Positions 11,709 to 26,540 are shown, numbered from the stretch's first letter. The stretch: DNA of 64,000 nt from Glandiceps talaboti (GCF_964340395.1 NC_135549.1:19617342-19681341); one strand, 5' to 3'. Program-made: numbers and translations. The notes: a model not told the origin generated them from the sequence alone.

Positions 11709-14700
11709 CACATTCCCCCTTTCTACTAAATATCAAAGAATAACAGGAAAGTACAGTAAATGGGTATAGTTTCGGTTTTTCTTGTCAGTAAAGATTGTTT
11801 GAGCGCTTCTGGAAAATGTGATCGATCAACTGAGTAAAGTTGACAGAATGTACATTCACTTCATAATAGTGATAAAGTAAGCACTGTCACAGAAATTGAC
11901 ACGATGAAATGGACAGTAATGGAAATATACTTTATTTTATTAATATATATTCATCTGATATAACACGTGTTGAGTTGTAGCTAGTAATCATCAATTTAAA
12001 AGACAGCGTATTAAGTGATATTTCGGAGGGTTTTACAGTAATGGAAACGTATTTCATAGAGCGTAAAGATATCCCCTACAGTTATTGATGAGCCACTTGG
12101 CGAAATGTTAGTCTACAAAGGTTTATATGGTGAAGAAGAAGAAGTAAAAGTATATTGTGATATCTCGTACACCTAAAGGAATTGCTCTTCATAAGAGTTG
12201 AACAGCATCTTGTTTATACACGTAATAGATTGCTGCACTTCTTAAAGTCTCGTTATGCTAACGCTACACAAATAATCGATATGATTTCGCACTGAATATT
12301 TTGATGTAATACATCCGGATGTGATAAAAAATGGAGACAGCTACGCAGCCACTGCTACATGAGAAGTACCCTTAATGCTTTTCTTCCCCACGTTTCCTCA
12401 TTTCTCTTGATGAAATATTTAAAGGCTTTCCTGCTATTAGGATAGTTTGCTTTGTTCTAAATGGTTTATGTCTGTATTAAGTCATCGTGCCATTTATCTT
12501 TTTAATGTTCCAGGAAAAGAGTCATACTCATTGTTATGAATGTTTTATAAGAATCTCATTGTGTGACATGTGGATGATTGGGTTTGCTTTTAATACAAAT
12601 ACGGTCTTGTTGATCCAAACAATACGCGTTCAAACATTGTCTGTGAAACCCCTTAGAAATTCTTAAACCGGATAATCAAAGAATCGAGATGTGAGCATCC
12701 AGGAATTGTGATAGAGACTTCAGTTCACAAACGTTAGCGGTTTGCTTTTTTTTTTTTTTTTGAGGAGTCGTGTTCCATAACATTAACAATGTAGTGTTCA
12801 ATTCATACACTAGAGCACGTCCATTTTCCAGTTTAATCTGCCAAATATAGTAAGCTGCTTGTTACACGAACATGGGAATAACGTAGCCGCTCAATGACCG
12901 GTGATGGCAATGGTTCAGACAGTCGCATGATATCATAGCAACTGCTGGAAACTTTTATATTAAAGTACTAACACGCGTAATTAACCAAGTCCAATGCGTA
13001 CGCCATGGCAACCGATACATTGAATTCTCTGATAGTTTATTATATCTAAAAGATGACCCCTTAGGCATACAGGGCTCTCACACATGATAATAAAAAGTGA
13101 TTAGCTTATCGTAATATCACCGTCGCTAGCAGCGTGGGCATCAAGAAAGGTATTGAGAGCCGTTAGTTTTAATTGTCATTTACATCGCGTGTGATTTTTA
13201 CTTTATGGTAGAATGTATCTCGGGCTAAAATTCTTAATATTTTGCTATTTCTTACAAAATCACTCAACCCATTCTTAGTTAAAATAAAAAAAAATATTCA
13301 CCGTACAATTTAGTTTCAATATAGGTCAAATAAGTAAGGTCAAATTGATAAAAAAATATTCATTTTAGAATCCAGCATGGTCGCCGAATACTGTCACCCT
13401 ATTGCAAAATAAAACAAATGTTGATGTCGACGAATAGAATACGATGTACAGTCAAAACCCCCATCCCCCATTTGATGTACAGCTCCCTTCCCCCATTTCA
13501 CAGTGTTTCAATATTTTATTTCAGAGAAATAGGTGCTACTAGTTACAATGATTTCCCTAAGGACGAATTAAACGTGAGTATTAAATTTCAATTGACTGGT
13601 ATGTTGTATACGAATTTTCAAAATGTAATAGGTCTGTGCAGAAGTGGTGTTGATAAAATTAATATCAGGACATGTTTACAAAATGTTTAGTAAAGTTGTC
13701 GGTTAGGTATAAACATAATATTTGATTACCACGGCAACAAACCTCAAATATCATGAAACAAAACGAAGTGAAGAAGGTTAAGATCATTGATACAATGGTA
13801 GGAAAGAATAGTGAATTGTGAAGAAGTTGGCATCAAATTCGTTTATTGAAAAGGCTTATTAGCGTCTACACAAAATATGCACCCGTATACCAGGCGAACT
13901 TTTTTTTTTACCGACAACACATGTTCGACTCTCAAGATCTCCTGGATGAATCGTTTTGACTTGCTAACTTATAAGACTACTTCGACGACTTAAACCTTTC
14001 AGAAAAAGGAAAACAAGACATTGCCCTTATAGAAACATGATGAACGAAGGATAATGAAGTACTATGTCTATTTACCTCCAGCAAAATGCATGTCATCTAA
14101 AAAGCTGACGTTTGTAGCTATACATGACATTCACAAGCCATTAACGGTCCAAGTGCAACAAACCCGCGGGCTTGCCTGACGAAAACGGGTGTCATAAAAG
14201 TTGTTTGCATCTCTAAAGCTGTTTGTAGTGTTACTTATAATAGCCTAATAAATTGATAACAACTGATATAAGACGGAGATAAGGTTTGCCTCAATTGACC
14301 CACTCCTTAGAAATGATCTTACGCTGTGAACTACACTGTTTACTTGTGTTATGTAAGAGCCCATCATCACATGTGTAAATATTGGTACTCTTTGATAACA
14401 AGTGGACTTGCTTCTTTAATGGCTTGTCCCAGTAATGAGGTACGTCTTCCTTTGTCACTTTGTATGATGATTTTTCATCATCACCTTAAAGTTATTTAAC
14501 AAAAAACAGAACTAATCAGTGACCATAAAAGAGCCTCCCGTAGGAAACCAATTGTACCCTTAGGTAATGATACTTGTTATCTATTTCGTAAATAAATTAG
14601 TTTTTTAATTATTTATTAGCTTTAGATGAATTAAAGTGTTACTCTGTGCTGTGACTAGACCACCTGTCAAACACTTTACAATTCTATTTGTTTTTATGGT

Positions 14701-14989
14701 GTTGTTCAACCTTTCGAGGATTATCAATATTCAAGAATTTCTGCTAAAGACCCGTTTTATGAAGAGTTATGGAAGTACTAAATGGTGTCTAGACAAAACG
14801 TCACACGTAAGATTGAACACAGACAAGATTAAGAGAAGACGTAATCCCACCAAAAGAGAGTCAAGTTTAAACTTTCAAAGTTATATAATGAGACATAAAG
14901 GTCAAACTTATAGACGATTAAAACATTTACAGAAAAAAAAATCCGTTTCAATTTACGAAGTATTGGTCGGACATTAAATATGCCACTGC
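11709..14989. other. unannotated stretch
   Basis: 3.3 kb without a supported gene. It holds a T18 run at about 12747-12764 and a T9 run near 13902. At about 13716-13760, ATTACCACGGCAAC followed by an AT-rich stretch resembles the start of the X-box-like repeats at 30.7 and 31.0 kb. The 113-codon plus frame at 14636-14977 is not protein-like. Confidence 0.45.
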
Positions 14990-15354
14990 CAACATCAGAC
15001 CATGGACGTATGGAATCTGTTGCAAACAGGGAACGTAAACAAATGAATTGGATTAATAACACTTGGCTCAGCATGTTGGAACAGCAGAGACTGGTATAAC
15101 ACACCATGGTTTGATAAGAATAGTTTTATGGCCTCTTTATGTGTGCATGAAATACCAGGGGAACTGGAAATTTGTTTGTGAACGTGAACTAAAGTAAAGT
15201 TTAAAGTGGTCATAAAACTGTTCTTATAAAATTATTGAATGTTACACAAGTCTCTGTACTTCCAACATACTGTGTCAAGTGTTGTTAATCTAAATCGGAT
15301 GTTTACTTTCCCTGTTTGTAACAGCCTCTATTTGCTCATGGTCTGATGTCTAAA
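14990..15354. mobile_element. 365-bp foldback element with about 150-bp imperfect arms
   Basis: The left arm 14990-15140 pairs with the right arm 15205-15354. Matching blocks, in order, include ACATCAGACCATG, CTGTT.CAAACAGGGAA.GTAAAC, ATTAA.AACACTTG, CA.CATGTTGGAA (one difference), CAGAGACT.GT.TAACA, and ATAAGAA.AGTTTTATG. The loop of about 64 nt is AT-rich. Frames on the minus strand across it are shadows of the fold. Confidence 0.75.
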
Positions 15355-15526
15355 GGTGTACCACTAACATAAACGAATTGTAAAACAAGATGTAAAATGA
15401 ATGGCTTCTTTATGAGTAAAGCATTTACCCCCTGTTAAATGTAGGAATGCAAAATTATGTGTTATAGCTATCATACATCATATACCCCTCAATTAGCAAA
15501 TTATTACGGCCACACTATACGAAATG
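15355..15526. other. unannotated stretch containing a MITE-end-like motif
   Basis: At 15513-15524 CACTATACGAAA matches the terminus of the 8252/22719 MITE family, but the following bases do not, so it may be chance or a short relic. Confidence 0.3.
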
Positions 15527-15985
15527 TTAAGCTTGCATACAAAATATTGACTAAGTACCGAAAATCATTAATTATGCAAATGAATAGAGGACGTGCACTT
15601 TTATATTAAATCTATACATGTATGTACCAAATTATATGACATTTAGATGGTTGCATTCTGAAGATATTGCCTAATTAATAAAAAATAATTATGCAAATGA
15701 CTGATTACGACTGAAAACTAGATCAGCAAATCAAACATGTGCGCTTTATTGTCATGAATGCATATACCAAATTATATTCTTATAATAAGATATAGCCTTA
15801 TTACTGGAAATCATTAATTATGCTAATGACAAAATTAAACTAACAGTTTCGTCAACAAAGCTTTACATGACATGTGCGCTTCATCATGGTTGATGCATTT
15901 ACCAAATTATATAGAATTTGAAGTGTGCATTCTTAAGGTATAGCCTAACAATTAATTATGTAATTTACTAATGAGAGTTAAAAGC
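15527..15985. repeat. diverged tandem repeat, about 130-bp unit, 3-4 copies
   Basis: Landmarks recur in the same order. ACCAAATTATAT is at 15626, 15766 and 15901; a (TA)TTGCCTAA/TAGCC.TA block follows each. ATTATGCAAATGA, or its close variant with TGCTAATGA, is at about 15571, 15688 and 15816, with a weaker form near 15954. ACATGTGCGCTT precedes units 2 and 3. Spacing of 117-140 bp shows unequal indels. It is non-coding. Confidence 0.75.
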
Positions 15986-16190
15986 TACGTTGACAAGTTT
16001 TATAAAGGCACATTCGCTGTAGTTATATAACGTTACGTGAAATTTAACGCATCTTGGCTTAATTACCAAAGGTGATTATTTATACAAACACCTCATTAAT
16101 ATAGGATATTTACTAAAACCTACCCAATTCTACACATAACTTTAAATTTCATTTGAAATGAGTTAATCATTTTTGGGAAAACAATGGAAC

Positions 16191-16370
16191 ATACATATAC
16201 ATACGTACGTACATACATACATACATACATACATACATACATACATACATACATACACACGTACGTACGTACATACATACATACATACATACATACATAC
16301 ATACATACATACATACATACACACGTACGTACGTACGTACGTACATACATACATACATACATACATACAT
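16191..16370. repeat. (CATA)n/(CGTA)n microsatellite
   Basis: 180 bp of CATA units with three CGTACGTA blocks at about 16204-16212, 16260-16272 and 16324-16344. Confidence 0.96.
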
Positions 16371-19300
16371 CACGAAAACATACCCACCTTAAAGACGACA
16401 AAAACGACGCACACATACATGTAGTACTTAAGATACGGGTTAGGGTTTTATACTTATATGCTTTTGTATATAGATATGTATGATCAGTAATGTTAAAAGG
16501 TTGAAAAGGCTAGTTACACATCCTGCACACTCTGGTAGCATTTCAAATCAGATGTATCATGTTTGATTGCAATTATTTCGAATAACATAATAATTTGTTT
16601 GACTTTCAATAAATGTTCATTATGGTGATTAATTAAGAGGCCAATCCTACTCATAGCAACGATAGGTATTGAAAGCTGTATGATTTTTTCGTGCCAAATG
16701 AAAAATATTTGTAGCAAATTTGTTAGAAGGATGGGCCATATTGCCTGCAAGGCTGTTTTTTCCTAATACAACAAGTTATTATGTGTTTTATTTGTGTGGC
16801 CCGATCAATCAATCATGAAGAGTAGCTTTTATGTGTTTAAGTAAAAGGGAAAGTTTCTAAATTGTTTAGTTGACCATTATTCTTGTGATATCTCGATTCT
16901 AATGTGATGGGCGCAGCTGCTTCCGCTCAAGTCTCATGAAAGCTCAGACCCTTTCAGTAGTTGAATGATTGAACGTTTTCTGGACAGTTTCGATGACCGA
17001 AGTATGTAAAAGGCCCAGATAATGGTGGAAGAAACGATGTTATTGAATACTAGTTATATGTAATTGGAACACTGTGTGTGTACTGTTTTCGAATTGGTTA
17101 TTCGCGTACAAGCATGGCGGAGCAAATCAAATGTTGAAGTGTACAGTTAGTATTTCATCGATTTGTTTAAACAATTTATTTGAATTGTACAGCTTTGCTG
17201 TTTCCTAGTGAAACCTATTCAAGCATGCACTACTGTGCATAAAGGGGCACACGCTGAGTTTATACGTATTTGGCCGTTGTTTTTGTTGTTGAATATTTAA
17301 AAGTTACTCACAGTATTGAACTTACTGAAGCATACGAATCCACTACTACTTGCAATGGATTGAACTCAAAACGATCCGATGACGTTATTTATCATACGTA
17401 TCAAAACATATGCATGTATGCAGGAAATCCATAGTTTACAATCAACTGTTCTAACAATGCAAGAAAACAATCGTAATGCTAATATGTAAAGGGCATGCAA
17501 TTGACTTTAAAGTTATTGTGAGGTCAACTCAGTATGTATCTTGTAAAGCTACGCGAATTCTACGAATAATAGACGAAACTTTGTAGTTTCATGGAATCTA
17601 TTGGTTGCGTTCGATCACTAAAAGTGATGTTATACTTTCAAATCAAAGTATTTTCTTTTACATTTATTTTCTAAAAAGTGTATGTGTTTACATTAAAAGA
17701 TTTACGAATATTGTAATTTAATTTAATGTTCATGCTAATGTTTCCTTTAAGTTGTTAAAACCTGGGTTATGGAATTCTATTGATAGATTTTTCTTTCCCT
17801 TGCCAATAGTTCATTTCGTTTTTGCATGAGAAATAAAATTTGATAAATTTCATAACGTGGATTGAATACTCCTCGCGAGACCATTATATTTATTTAGTTC
17901 TCTCCAAACTTAGCCATATGAAAGCTTGTTCTTTGTATTGTTCTTTTTAAATAATGCAAGAATATTGTTCGTTTTCCTCCTGTCTTTCATTGAATTCTTC
18001 AATCTTCTAGTTTGAGTTAACTCATTGCAATACTAGAATAATTGAATTTGAGCTCTATAATATGTATATGATACCAATGACCTTTGTTTTTACCCTTTTA
18101 ACCGAGAATAGGTTTGATATTTCTTGATCAAAGTAACAGCCAAAGCTTCAGATATTTATTTCCCAAGAGCATGTCACTAACATTCAACAGTATCTAATTC
18201 ACCGTGTTGTAACCACAATGGCATCATTAATCCTTACCATTTGATACGATCTATTGATTTGAAATGGATGCCAGTGGTGAAAGGGGGCTTGACATGGTAT
18301 GCACTTTTGTTGAAGTATCGGTTAAACTTGCGTTTAGTTCTATATTGTGAAATATGCAACTACTTTGTATTAAAGCACAGCTGTGGGCTAACGCATACCT
18401 TGACAGAAGTACTATCTAAACAAGGATTTATATTAAGGTTAGAAGGTGGACAGAGGTTTATTGGAGTTTAGGTAGGTCTTGGCGCCGTGTACTCCGACAA
18501 AAAATATATCAAAGAAATGCCGATATCAAGTATGTGGACCCATTACCGTACCTTTTTCGTGTCCTGTTGTTGCATATGTTGTACTTTACTACATAATATT
18601 TATTTCCTTTTAGCTAGCTATATATTTTAGCTTAAAATTACTTCCATGCGTTCTTAGGGTAAACTTCTTACAACAGATTGTTATGCCTAGTACAGCTAAT
18701 ATTTCGTGCAAGTTGCAAATCTTGTTATGCAAATTATCAATCCCGTCTTCTGTTCTTTGTATTGTTAGAAATACAGTTGCTATAGACCCATTTCAACATT
18801 GTATTTGATCACAGACACACACACTTACCCGGCATGGTCAATGATCGTGTGTATTCGGCGAACAAGGGGTTTTGTAGATATTATAATGCAAACTTGTCGA
18901 CTAAACTAAGTCTAAAGCTATACTTGGTTTTCGTATTACAGTAACATGTTAATGCTTGTTGCTATTTATATTTCGAGTTACTGTTTTCATGGTTTGCTGT
19001 GAAACGATATAGAACGTCTAATTTCAGGTAAAGAATTACACCTTGTTATTTCAGATACATATTATCCCAATGCGTTGTGCCTTTACAAAGTGCTAATAAC
19101 CAATGTGTAAGAAAGCTAAACCATCGTTCCTGATAATACTGATCTTTTAGTCGACCATTAACGAAGTTGATAAACAGCGAAAGGGCAAGGTCACTGCTAA
19201 CTACAATGAATTATTTTTGCCCATATCATGACACCCACCTTAAATGGATTAAGAACGAGCTTCCTTCGAGAATTACGCGTCTATATTAGTAGTATTAAAA

Positions 19301-22300
19301 CATGAATAACGATAAGGCATAAAAGTGCTGCTAATGCCCTTGAGAATGTTCATATATTTAATTGGGTATTGTATTAAGAGCACACTTTCCAACTGCAGAT
19401 TCAAATACCTCACTCTAACAAGACTCCAGTGTATAAGTTAGAACTAAACACGTACTGACGCCAAAATACCAAGCCCAAAGTAATGTTGCTGGTCCAAGTG
19501 GATAACTTAACTCTTAGCTAAACTAAACTAAAAATTCATATTAAGCGTATAGCAGATATAGTTCTTTCTATGCTTTAGCATCTATAATAATAGTATGTGT
19601 TCACGTGTTATCTTTATCCTGTAATTCTTATAAATTTAAATTAAACAGGGTAAAAACACTATGTTAAGTGTTTGGAAACCAAGTCCTCAGTTATGATAGA
19701 CACTGATATATTATGTGATGGTGATATGGTAGGTTTAAAATACTGCTGTTGATGATGAGATGTAGGTTGTATTCTATTGCACATGGCATAGAGACCCTAG
19801 GAGACGTTCCATAGTTTGCGAAATAAGCTTACGGCAATGCACAATGAAGTATATAGGGTTAAATGTCAACCAATTATTCGAGAAGTACTGAGGCGAACTT
19901 ATATAATTTAGTAGCAGATGACGTCACGTCAAATAGGGTCAGGGCTAGGCAACATCTTATCATCATTTTATGTGGAGGACTCATTTCAATTTTTTCTCAA
20001 TATCTTATCTTTTGGTCAATTGGGTACCAACAGAAAGGTTTAACAATGGATCATTCGCATCTCGAAATCCCATATCTCATTACGTGACTCGATAAAAAGA
20101 AAAAGTATATAATGTAAAAACATGAAAACCCTTTACTAAGCAATCTTATTTTATCAAGGATCGGATTTCATTCAATTAAGTGACTACATAGATACGATAT
20201 GTATTTGCGGCTAGATCTAGATTGACCGTTTTACACGGACAAAACATTTACTATCTCTCAGTATAAACTATGTGTGACTGCGCTCTGAGTTTTTTCTACC
20301 AAATGAGAATGACTTAGAGTTTTAATTGGGTGACACAATGATTTTTACGTCTGAGGCAAGTTTTTTTTTGTTACAAATAATTACATAATTTTTTTTTTTT
20401 TAAATGCAGTCACTGATAACGCGCAAGCACGTAAAATGATTTATTTTTATGTAACTGAGACCACATCACTGTTGGATGAACACGTAAGATTCAAACACAA
20501 AACTGTTTATTTCTTGTTCACAGTGAGATAAAAAAAAGTATTAAATGTTTCATGTACGTGTGCGCTATCAGTGCCAGTAATGTGTTTGTGTAATTCGCAA
20601 TAAAATACATCGAGTGAGATGAAATAAGCATCACACCGACCGATTGGAACTCTATGGTCTTGCTACTATGCTATGGTAGTAATGTGGTGACAATTAACAA
20701 AACTATGACATGTGTAGTGATGGCCAGAGGAAACACAAATGTATGAATTAAAAAAGAAAAAAAGAAAACGCACCTAACGTTGAACATTGATTATTTAATA
20801 TTTCATGAAAATACAAAGTCATGTAGCATAATTGTCTTAATGGTCCGAATCGCCAAAACGCCTGCGCACCCCCCCCCTCACCGATACAACTTTTCCCTGT
20901 GAGAATATGGCTGTTTTAAAAACCAGCTTTTAAGCGAAATGCTTTTGATTTGCTTAGCTTTGTACACATTGTTTATTATCAAGCGGCTACCTATAACCAA
21001 ATAGGTTGAAGCCATTAACAACTGCCCAAATAGCGTAATTTCATAATTTAAGCTCAAATAAAAAATTGTACATTCAACCGAACAACCAATGTTGGTGCTG
21101 TAGGCAACATTGACAGTCCAATGGCTAAATGATGTTGACTCATTGACATCACTGGGGACGTTTTGGTTTATATATTCATAACCATTAAAGACTCGACTGA
21201 ATTCTCATTGCAATTTACGTGTTTACTTTTCATATTTATATTATAAGAAAGCAAACACATTAATGTAAATACTCACGACCATAACCCGTCACGCAAATTA
21301 TCAATTTCTCATTGGCTTTTTGATGAAGTGAGAAAATACTTGTGGAATACCAATAATCGTGCCTGGAAAATACAACTGTTACAATAAGTGGATGCACTCT
21401 GATCTAGATTCCTGATATAATATCGTCAAACGAAGTGACAGACAGGCTGGCATCACATATCTATTAAGAATGATAAACTGTTCAGCTACGTTAACTCATA
21501 CTATATTAATATTATCATCATTCTCTAGCATGACATTTTCTATTTTTAGAACACAGTCAAATTAGAAAGTTTAAATGTTGACTTTTTCAGAGTCACCCAT
21601 ATGTGTTCTCTAATCATGATGACATTTTATCAAAGACTGTACGTTTACTTTCTGTGTCATCATAGCATTATCTGAACGTGCTGCAGTGGAAGTGAATACC
21701 CGCTGAACATAGAAGTCGTCTTTAACCCTTTCTTTATGTTTTTGTATTTAAGTCTGATACAGTATGCATCTGTGGCGTCACTGAACTGTGAGTGATGCAC
21801 AGCTTCCATAGGTTCATATTTCATGTAACAGTTTGGCAGCATTGGTGGGAAAAGAAAAACAAATCCTCAAGGCATATTTTTGTCTAAGGTTTCACATCCT
21901 TATGTAAATGGAAGTAAATTATTCAACGTGATGTTATGGTTACCCTAAGCATTGGTAAGGCTATGCTTTAATCGACGATGTAAAGATTACATAAGCTTAC
22001 AATATGTTTTTTTTTATTTGCACCCAGAGTGTAGCAAAGACTCATCGAACGTTTATACAAACCTCACTCTATAAATCTACGACCAAAGTAGTATTTATGA
22101 TGGACGCTATTTGATACTCATGTTTCTTTCGTCTGGTGGATTATCAGAAGCCATATAGTTGATGTTGTATCTGATTTCAGGATATAACACAGTAAGGTGT
22201 AAAAGTCGAAGTAGTTGTGTACTTTATGCAGTCACGACGTAAACCATCGCGTTCGCCGCGTGGGCTATAAACGCACTAGTCACAATAGTTCTGGTTATTT

Positions 22301-22718
22301 GAAAGAGGCCTATATGAGGTAATGTAGCTTGAACATTTCCGACAGAATTCATAATTCACATGGAAGGAAACAAATAATTATAGGTCACACTATGAAAAAA
22401 ATAAAACTTACATAAAAGTATGTTTACACTTGAATATGTCATGTATTTCTTAAGCACTGTATCATTTAGGTTGCTAAAACATTATAACGCTTATTATTTC
22501 CTTTGTAGATTTTAAAAATAAAACAAATACATATGTGCTGATGTGTTACTACCTTCATTTTACGTCTGTGTAATGTGTGTATATGTCATCTTTAAAATTA
22601 AGTAATCCATGTATGATCGTCACAAATAGTTTTATTTACTACAGTTATGCTTTTGTTATTTTCCATGTAAATTCAGGTTTTAACTAAAACAAATAAGGCC
22701 ACTGATCTGTTTTCTTTA
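16371..22718. other. 6.3-kb unannotated stretch
   Basis: No gene, RNA or repeat recognised on either strand. Frames are at most about 78 codons and have random composition. Homopolymers occur near 20360-20400 (T) and 20868-20877 (C). Confidence 0.5.
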
Positions 22719-22954
22719 CAAATTTACCTATCTTTACCCAAACCTAACCCTACCTGTGACTCACATAACCACCATCTCTGCCCAGGGGTAGTACGAGACG
22801 CAGTATTACTTTTGACTGTCTATAACCCCCAGGTGAGAAGGGGTAAATTAAGTCAAAGGATGAACTTCGTCTCATACTCGCCACATTTACACATCCTCTG
22901 CCCAAGATTTACCCCGGTGGAAAGACATGGTCAAATATGATTTTTCGTATAGTG
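22719..22954 (-). mobile_element. MITE copy 2, one end degraded
   Basis: Read on the minus strand from 22954 it starts CACTATACGAAAAATCA and follows the 8252-8509 copy closely to its far side, for example CATGTCTTTCCACC, GCAGAGGATGTGTAAATGTG and GAGTATGAGACGAAGTTC. The far terminal repeat has decayed: GGTAAATTTG is kept but the CTTTTCGTATAGTG end is missing. The two copies fix the element boundaries on the intact side. Confidence 0.85.
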
Positions 22955-25900
22955 TTACGTCATACAAAATATCTTAATTGCTTCGCCTTTATCAACCCAT
23001 TACCATACCTGACCATCACCTGTAGAAAGCGTTTGTAAACATGTGATGATATTTTTCGTTTGGTGTTTAACGTGGCCATGCTTCATAAATCAGGCGTACA
23101 TCATATGACACCAGGATTTACGTACATAGCAATTCTCGACAATGAAAAAAGGAACTTGTGTATATATTATAATTATACAGAAAAATAATAATTTGTAATT
23201 TTGGAGTATTACAACTGTAGAGCATGGCGTCTATCTTAACACATTTAATTATTATACTATCTTATACCTCATCAGTGTAGCTTTTGTGAAATCCATATTA
23301 TAAAGTTATATTATCTTACTAGAATAACAGCCTTAATGACGATGTGTCGTAAAACACTCATTGTCACCCTTAACAACAAAGACACGGTCGTGCTAATTTC
23401 TATTGTCATGATCCCAAGAAGAGTTTATTCGTCGATGCCATATAGACGTCCATTTTCTGATATTTGGTAGAGTTCGGTGACTACATTGTATTATCCTAAA
23501 CTTTTCTATTGGTGTGTGTCTGCGTTGAGTGCCGTAAGAATCTCCTAGATAACAAAATATAGAAAACAAGTTTCTGTTTATTAATGTTGAGATAAATCAG
23601 CTTGAGTTATACACAAGGGGGAAGACATTGTTGGGGATGTATATTCAAAAGATGACTTTTATTGGAATGTTTGCCTGTAATACTTCCCTGGTAACATACC
23701 CTTTTTCAGCTTGTACACAGAGTTGGTAGTGTCTCTCCTTTGATACCCTTCCCCCTACATGAACAACGTCCGTCATGAAAGAAATTTTAATAACTGTTTT
23801 TGTTTGTTCACAGAAGCATGGTATTGAATTTTTAACGTTAAGGGCATTAACATATAGAACATTATACAATTCGTATATGTAGTACTGCATAGTGAATTCA
23901 TATATAATGAATTCGAATGGACCATGTACTTGATTTGCGCCAGTAAGACGCCTGAATACATCAATTAAATTCCGCCAGTTTGCACTTTTTTTCGATTATT
24001 GCTATTTCTTCTTAAGAGTGCAAAAATATAGTAATGTTGCTTTTCAAAGGTAGAAAAAACCTAGTTAGTTACATGAAGTTTGACAATTATTCCAAATGTT
24101 AGGTTATCACATTTATCAAAGAGGCAGAACCAATATATACTTATGGTATACATCAGTAAATCATGCATGTAAAATACTCAAAGACGACGAACTCACTCGC
24201 ATTTCCAGTATAACGAGTTCACTCCTGTTACAGCTATGATCTTTTCATAGCAAATTACAGTTTTGAAATGTTATCGTATCAGTACTTTCAGTAAAAAACG
24301 TAATTTCCCCACTTAATGCCTTTATGCATACATTCCGTAAGAAAACATTCCTAATTAGCATTTTAGATATGTTTCGGTTGAATATAATGATAATGTAACC
24401 ACATGAACTTTAAATATCACTCGAATGATGAAACGGTATTATTACATATTAACCATTAGTTTATATTGCAGACCTTTGGCGACAGCACTTAAAGTGAGTT
24501 CCAAAATTGGACTGATTACGCTAATTAGATACTTCTGTTTTGCGAAGTGAGAAGTTTGAAATGGAATTATGTTCGAAAAAGAGGTCTTATAAACTAAACG
24601 TCGTTAGATATTGTGCTTCCAAATTAAAATCATACCACATCTAATTTAATAATTGAACAGTGCCATCTAGACAACCTCTGCAATATCACAGAGATATGAA
24701 TATGATCATAATTTATCATCTTTTATTAAAGTTTCTTTTAAGTTCAAGTTGTTATATGTATACTGTAGTTTCACAACATTTAATCAAACCATCGCTGAAC
24801 CATTTTTGCGATCAAAATGGAGTGCCAATTTGCCCCTTTAATGTTTTCTGATGAGTACAGAAAAGTGACACCTCAAATTCTCATCACGCTGTTATGGGTT
24901 TCAAGTCCTTGTGACCAAAATAGATCAATGCAGCCTGATACACAGCTGCCGTTGCCTCTTGACTTGTTAACTTGCTGAACTCATTAAAGCCTAAAATTCG
25001 AATTTGTCATAGCAGACTCTAACTGTTGTCATGAATGCAGAATTTAATTTACAAAAAACATCGTCTTTTTTTACATCAAATATGCTAGACAGGAATATTG
25101 TCTCAGAGCATTAACAAAGTGACGAACCATTATTAAAATTGTTTTTAGTATCGCCAATGGTTAACATTCTTAGTGTTTATAATGGGCTTCCTAAATTCCA
25201 TTCGCAGGGTCACATTTTCGCTTGCACCGTCTCGTTCCAAAACACCTACAGCTAGTTTCAAATCATTGAGTACAAAGAAGCGTGCAATATAATTACACGA
25301 ACGGCGTAGTTACGATATCGATGCAAGCCTTGCGTAGTATGGTGGAATATCGTGTTGTAAAACCTACTTTCATTCCATTTACTGAATCTTCTGTATTTTA
25401 TGTGGAAATGTATAGTAATTCTTACAGATAACAGCTGAGGTAATCCAAATTGATATACAAAAAAACAGGAGATAGTAGTAAAATTGCTACTCACAGAGTC
25501 AAACAAATTCTTGAAAGCGAATCCAAATGTTCGCCAACGTCTCGAAAGCACCACCAGGCCCGGTGTACTACTATGGACTTTGGGATTTGGTTCCAAGATT
25601 TATTTTGACTCTGTGAGTTGAAATTTCATTAGTAAGTATGAACCCAGAAGTATGAAAAGAGGACTGTTGCAAACTGCGTGCACTTCTGCTCAGATGAAAA
25701 ACATTTTCAAAATTACAAAGCTGTTTCTAACATATGTTTGGACATAGGCGGAGGAGTCTAAACGCCACTGCCTACGGTTTACAAAATTAAAGTGCAAGTA
25801 AACAGAAAAATTTAGATAATTATTTTCTATTAATTTTGGGTACTTTAGTATACATTTACATACAATATTACTATATATCTTTAAAATGGTTTTTAAATTT

Positions 25901-26540
25901 TGCACTTTCCTCACGTCGTAGTTTGATGTGTTTCTGTGATTACCAAATCATTAGATAATGCTTAGAACAGTCGCATCGTCGAATGACATTAAGGTCAGAT
26001 GGTGGTCGAGATTGTTTTATGGTAACGATCGAGAATGCATCTAAAATGGCAATATCAGTTGAAAATCTCTCACGCCCATGGAATGTCATTACAGTCTTTA
26101 CATTAAAAAGAATTTGATTATCGCTTTCCATGTAATTGCATATATAATGACGAAAGTAGTTTGAAGATAACCTACTTAAAGAAATGCGTCTACTCTTAAG
26201 TGATGGCTTATTTTTTTCTGAGAGTGTAAATAGCGCGAGAATTCGATAAGGTTGATTGAATGAATAGTGAGCAGAAACGTTAATATAAAACTTGTTCTTT
26301 TGGCTCAATACTTATATAGCAACGATGTGCTTACGTGCGAACTTATGCAGTACGTGAAATTGAAAATCAATCCATGTTGTCATTGGAGCATGGTAACGCA
26401 GGTAACGTTTTGCTGACCGGGGGCAATACTATCAATAGTGTAAATATATTGTACTTCGTTGATCTAGCGGTCAAGGATTATCATACATAAAGGTCAACAG
26501 TTGTGAATAAACTTAGAGTCGTAATGTATACGTTAGCTGA
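22955..26540. other. unannotated stretch
   Basis: Minus-strand frames of 112 codons (25258-25596) and 122 codons (25940-26308) have no recognisable motif and are within the length expected by chance in AT-rich DNA. Confidence 0.45.

Noticed and set aside
11474-11736. Long frames rich in Cys, Arg-Glu or Val on the minus strand
   Set aside because: They are translations of CT, CAA and CATA microsatellites and shift frame freely; the same applies to the Met-Tyr-Val-Cys and Ile-Tyr frames elsewhere.
16437-16452. GGGTTAGGGTTT as telomere-like repeat
   Set aside because: Only about two units; no array.
24848-24870. CTGATGAGTACAGAAAA as another hammerhead core
   Set aside because: The five bases between CTGATGA and GAAA cannot form a stem II with a loop, and it is not part of module A.
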